Shown one piece after another: positions 62,049-64,000 of a stretch of 64,000 nt of DNA. The translations under genes and the position numbers were made by a program. Source of the stretch: IDS-8 sp035304345 (lineage in GTDB: Bacteria; Pseudomonadota; Gammaproteobacteria; Steroidobacterales; Woeseiaceae); contig DATGQE010000003.1 of the NCBI GenBank assembly GCA_035304345.1, positions 1-64,000 on the forward strand, written 5' to 3'. A model generated the notes under the pieces. It was not told the DNA's origin. It searched no databases and saw only the letters and a program-made list of their open reading frames with translations. Within the stretch, counting starts at the first letter, position 1; each line of letters opens with the position of its first letter.

Positions 62049-62963
62049 TCACGCGAGCCAGTCGCGGGGGCGGAGATAGTCCGCGTACAGCCGCGCCTCG
62101 GGGGAGCCGGGCTCGGGCTGCCAGCCGTATTCCCAGCGCACGCGCGGCGGCAGCGACATGAGGATGGACTCGGTGCGGCCGCCGCTCTGCAGGCCGAAGA
62201 GCGTGCCGCGATCGTAGAGCAGGTTGAACTCGACGTAGCGGCCGCGGCGGTAGAGCTGGAACTCGCGCTCGCGCTCGGTGTAGGGCGTGTCGCGCCGCGC
62301 CTCCACGATGGGCAGGTACGCGGGCAGGAACTTCTCGCCCACGGAGCGCAGGAACTCGAAGCAGCGCTCGAAGCCCCATTCGTTCAGGTCGTCGAAGAAC
62401 AGTCCCCCGACGCCGCGGGTCTCGTTGCGGTGCGGCAGGAAGAAGTACTCGTCGCACCACTTCTTGTAACGCGCGTACACGTCGTCGCCGAAGCCGGCGC
62501 AGGCGTCGTGCGCCATGCGATGCCAGTGCAGCACGTCCTCGTGCACGGGGTAGTACGGCGTCAGGTCGAAGCCGCCGCCGAACCACCACGCGCCGCCACC
62601 GTCCTTCGTCGCGTTGAAGAAACGCAGGTTCGCGTGGGTCGTGGGCACGTGCGGGTTCGAGGGATGCAGCACCAGCGACACGCCCATTGCCTCGAAGCTC
62701 GCACCGGCGAGCTCCGGGCGCGCGCGCGTCGCCGACGGCGGCAGCTCGCCGCCGTGCACGTGGGAGAAGCCGATGCCGGCCTGCTCGAACACGGCGCCGC
62801 CCTTGAGAACGGAGCTCTCGCCGCCGCCGCCGGCTTCGCGCTGCCAGCGATCGTGCCGGAAGCGGCCGCGGCCGTCCGCCTGCTCGAGCGCCGCGACGAT
62901 GCGGGCCTTCAGGTCTTCGAGGTACTTCCGGACGCTGCCCGGATCGGGTGCACCGCCCGTCAT
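62049..62963 (-). CDS. hemF: Oxygen-dependent coproporphyrinogen III oxidase
   Basis: A 304-residue enzyme that decarboxylates coproporphyrinogen III to protoporphyrinogen IX with O2. Typical motifs are HVHGGELP, VSLVLHPSNPHVPTTHANLRF, WWFGGGFDLTPYYP and EYFFLPHRNETRGVGGLFFDD. The ATG overlaps the tsaC stop by 4 bases. It is the last gene of a topA-tsaC-hemF transcription unit. Use of HemF fits an aerobic life style. Confidence 0.97.
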   Translation of the reverse strand: MTGGAPDPGSVRKYLEDLKARIVAALEQADGRGRFRHDRWQREAGGGGESSVLKGGAVFEQAGIGFSHVHGGELPPSATRARPELAGASFEAMGVSLVLHPSNPHVPTTHANLRFFNATKDGGGAWWFGGGFDLTPYYPVHEDVLHWHRMAHDACAGFGDDVYARYKKWCDEYFFLPHRNETRGVGGLFFDDLNEWGFERCFEFLRSVGEKFLPAYLPIVEARRDTPYTEREREFQLYRRGRYVEFNLLYDRGTLFGLQSGGRTESILMSLPPRVRWEYGWQPEPGSPEARLYADYLRPRDWLA

Positions 62964-63574
62964 GTCGCTGCCGCTCTCACGATGCTGCCGGTCTCGAAAT
63001 CGCGTATCTCGGAAGGTCCTTTCGCCGGGCCGGGGCGGCCCGGGACCACGTAGTCTACCAAGCGGCCGAACTGGCGGCGGAGCACGTGCTCCGTGCGCGC
63101 CGGCGGGCGCCCGGACACGTTCGCGCTGGTCGACACGAGCGCCGACCCGGCCGCGATGCACAACGCGGCCGCCACCGGGTGTGCCGTGACGCGCACGGCG
63201 ACGCGCTCGTGCGCACCGCGGATCCAGTACGGGACATCGGCCCTGGCGGGCACGAGCCAGGTCACCGGCCGCTCGGCACCGGAAGGCAGCTCCGCGCCTT
63301 CCGGGAGCGCCGCCCAGGGCTCGAGCTGCGCGACCGACGCGGCGATCAGTATCAGGCCCTCCGACACGCGGCGCTCTTTGATCTCGAGCACCCGGCGGAT
63401 GGCCTCTGGCGCGCCGGGCAGGCAACTCAGCCCGTACACGCCTTCGGTCGGGCAGGCGACGACGCCGCCGCCCGAGAGGATGCGCGCGGCCTTGCGGATC
63501 GGGATCGCGGGGATGGCGGGACCGTCCGGCGTTGCCCCGCCCCGTGCATCCGGCCCGCCTGCGGCCCCCCGCAT
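62960..63574 (-). CDS. tsaC: L-threonylcarbamoyladenylate synthase
   Basis: A 204-residue YrdC/Sua5-fold enzyme making threonylcarbamoyl-AMP for the tRNA modification t6A. GGGVVACPTEGVYGLSC, LEIKERRVSEGLILIAAS and LVSTSANVSGRPP are the conserved signatures. It is about 20 residues longer at the N-terminus than E. coli TsaC, and the ATG has no ribosome binding site, so the true start may be a little further downstream. It begins 9 bases after the topA stop. Confidence 0.94.
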   Translation of the reverse strand: MRGAAGGPDARGGATPDGPAIPAIPIRKAARILSGGGVVACPTEGVYGLSCLPGAPEAIRRVLEIKERRVSEGLILIAASVAQLEPWAALPEGAELPSGAERPVTWLVPARADVPYWIRGAHERVAVRVTAHPVAAALCIAAGSALVSTSANVSGRPPARTEHVLRRQFGRLVDYVVPGRPGPAKGPSEIRDFETGSIVRAAAT

Positions 63575-63583
63575 GGCGCGCGC

Positions 63584-64000
63584 TTAAGGTTCCGGGGCGC
63601 CCTTGGGCGCCGCTTTCGCCGCTTTCGTGCGCGCGGCGGCCTTCTTTTTCTTCCCGGCCTTTTTCTTCTTCTTCGTCTTCTTCTTCGCCGCCGGCGCCGC
63701 CGCTGCGGGTGCGGTCGCGCCGTTGCCGGCCGCCGTCTTCTTCGTTTTCCGGCCGCGCCGCGGGGGCGCGGCGGCGAGCAGCTCCTTGCACTCCTCGAGC
63801 GTGAGGGATGCCGGGTCGCGATCCTTGGGCACGCGCGCGTTGCGGCTCTTGTCCGTGATGTACGGTCCGTAACGGCCGTGCAGCACCTGGATTCCCTCGT
63901 CGGGGAAATCCCGGATGATGCGGTTCGCGTCGGCGATCTTCTTCTGCTCGATGAGCTCCAGCGCGCGCGGGAGCTGGATGGTGTACGGGTCGTCGTCCCC
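63584..64000 (-). CDS. topA: DNA topoisomerase I, C-terminal part (start outside window)
   Basis: 138 residues of an open frame that runs off the right edge. It includes topoisomerase C-terminal repeat sequence (LELIEQKKIADANRII, then VLHGRYGPYIT) followed by a tail of about 65 residues rich in Lys and Ala. Such tails occur on TopA of many GC-rich bacteria and aid DNA binding. The catalytic Tyr and Toprim parts lie upstream of the window. tsaC and hemF follow on the same strand. Confidence 0.9.
   Translation of the reverse strand, partial: GDDDPYTIQLPRALELIEQKKIADANRIIRDFPDEGIQVLHGRYGPYITDKSRNARVPKDRDPASLTLEECKELLAAAPPRRGRKTKKTAAGNGATAPAAAAPAAKKKTKKKKKAGKKKKAAARTKAAKAAPKGAPEP

Noticed and set aside
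1..64000. CRISPR arrays, insertion sequences, phage genes
   Set aside because: No regular direct repeats with spacers, transposase or integrase genes, or terminal inverted repeats were found.

Overview
The window is about 64 kb of gene-dense, GC-rich chromosome from a Gammaproteobacterium, probably a free-living aerobe near the Steroidobacterales, Nevskiales, Woeseiales or Chromatiales. The clues are the topA-tsaC-hemF order, a DUF6491 lipoprotein, an ECF sigma factor paired with a DUF3379 anti-sigma factor, three TonB-dependent receptors and a caa3-type oxidase. The species assignment is inference. I see no tRNA, rRNA, CRISPR array or insertion sequence. Several start codons were moved inward from the longest open frame to an ATG or GTG with a better ribosome binding site or signal peptide.

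Bases 1-13,600 are a catabolic island that looks less GC-rich than what follows. It holds a MOSC/ferredoxin-reductase fusion (cut by the left edge), an NCS1 permease, hyuA and hyuB (ATP-dependent hydantoinase/oxoprolinase), a MalT-like LuxR regulator, an Asp/Glu-type racemase translationally coupled to a TonB receptor, and an M20 amidohydrolase. Three promoter regions here (hyuA, the receptor, M20) each carry two GGGGGA boxes exactly 22 bp apart, in the same orientation relative to transcription. These resemble MalT boxes and suggest an undescribed regulon of the local MalT-like regulator.

Bases 13,600-27,500 hold an M1 aminopeptidase, a CapA-like protein, archease, B12-dependent ribonucleotide reductase, a DUF6491 lipoprotein, the RNA ligase RtcB, a Fur-box-controlled TonB receptor, an amino acid permease, a universal stress protein, and a divergent azoreductase/LysR pair with a LysR box.

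Bases 27,500-41,400 hold a sulfide-stress operon: DUF2892 protein, sulfide:quinone oxidoreductase, RND adaptor and RND pump. It diverges from an ArsR repressor with the two cysteines typical of persulfide sensors of the SqrR/BigR type. Next come the heterotetrameric sarcosine oxidase genes soxBDAG and a third TonB receptor.

Bases 41,500-47,800 hold an RRM protein and a caa3 oxidase cluster: CtaG-like assembly factor, tri-haem cytochrome c, subunit II with a fused cytochrome c, and fused subunits I and III. Bases 47,800-64,000 are mostly housekeeping: HD phosphohydrolase, xthA, prlC, gor, aroE, hemB, tag, a DHDPS-family aldolase, a secreted S8 protease, hemF, tsaC and the 3' end of topA. Among them is an ECF sigma/anti-sigma pair followed by an HvfA-like cysteine-repeat precursor with no maturase gene in sight.
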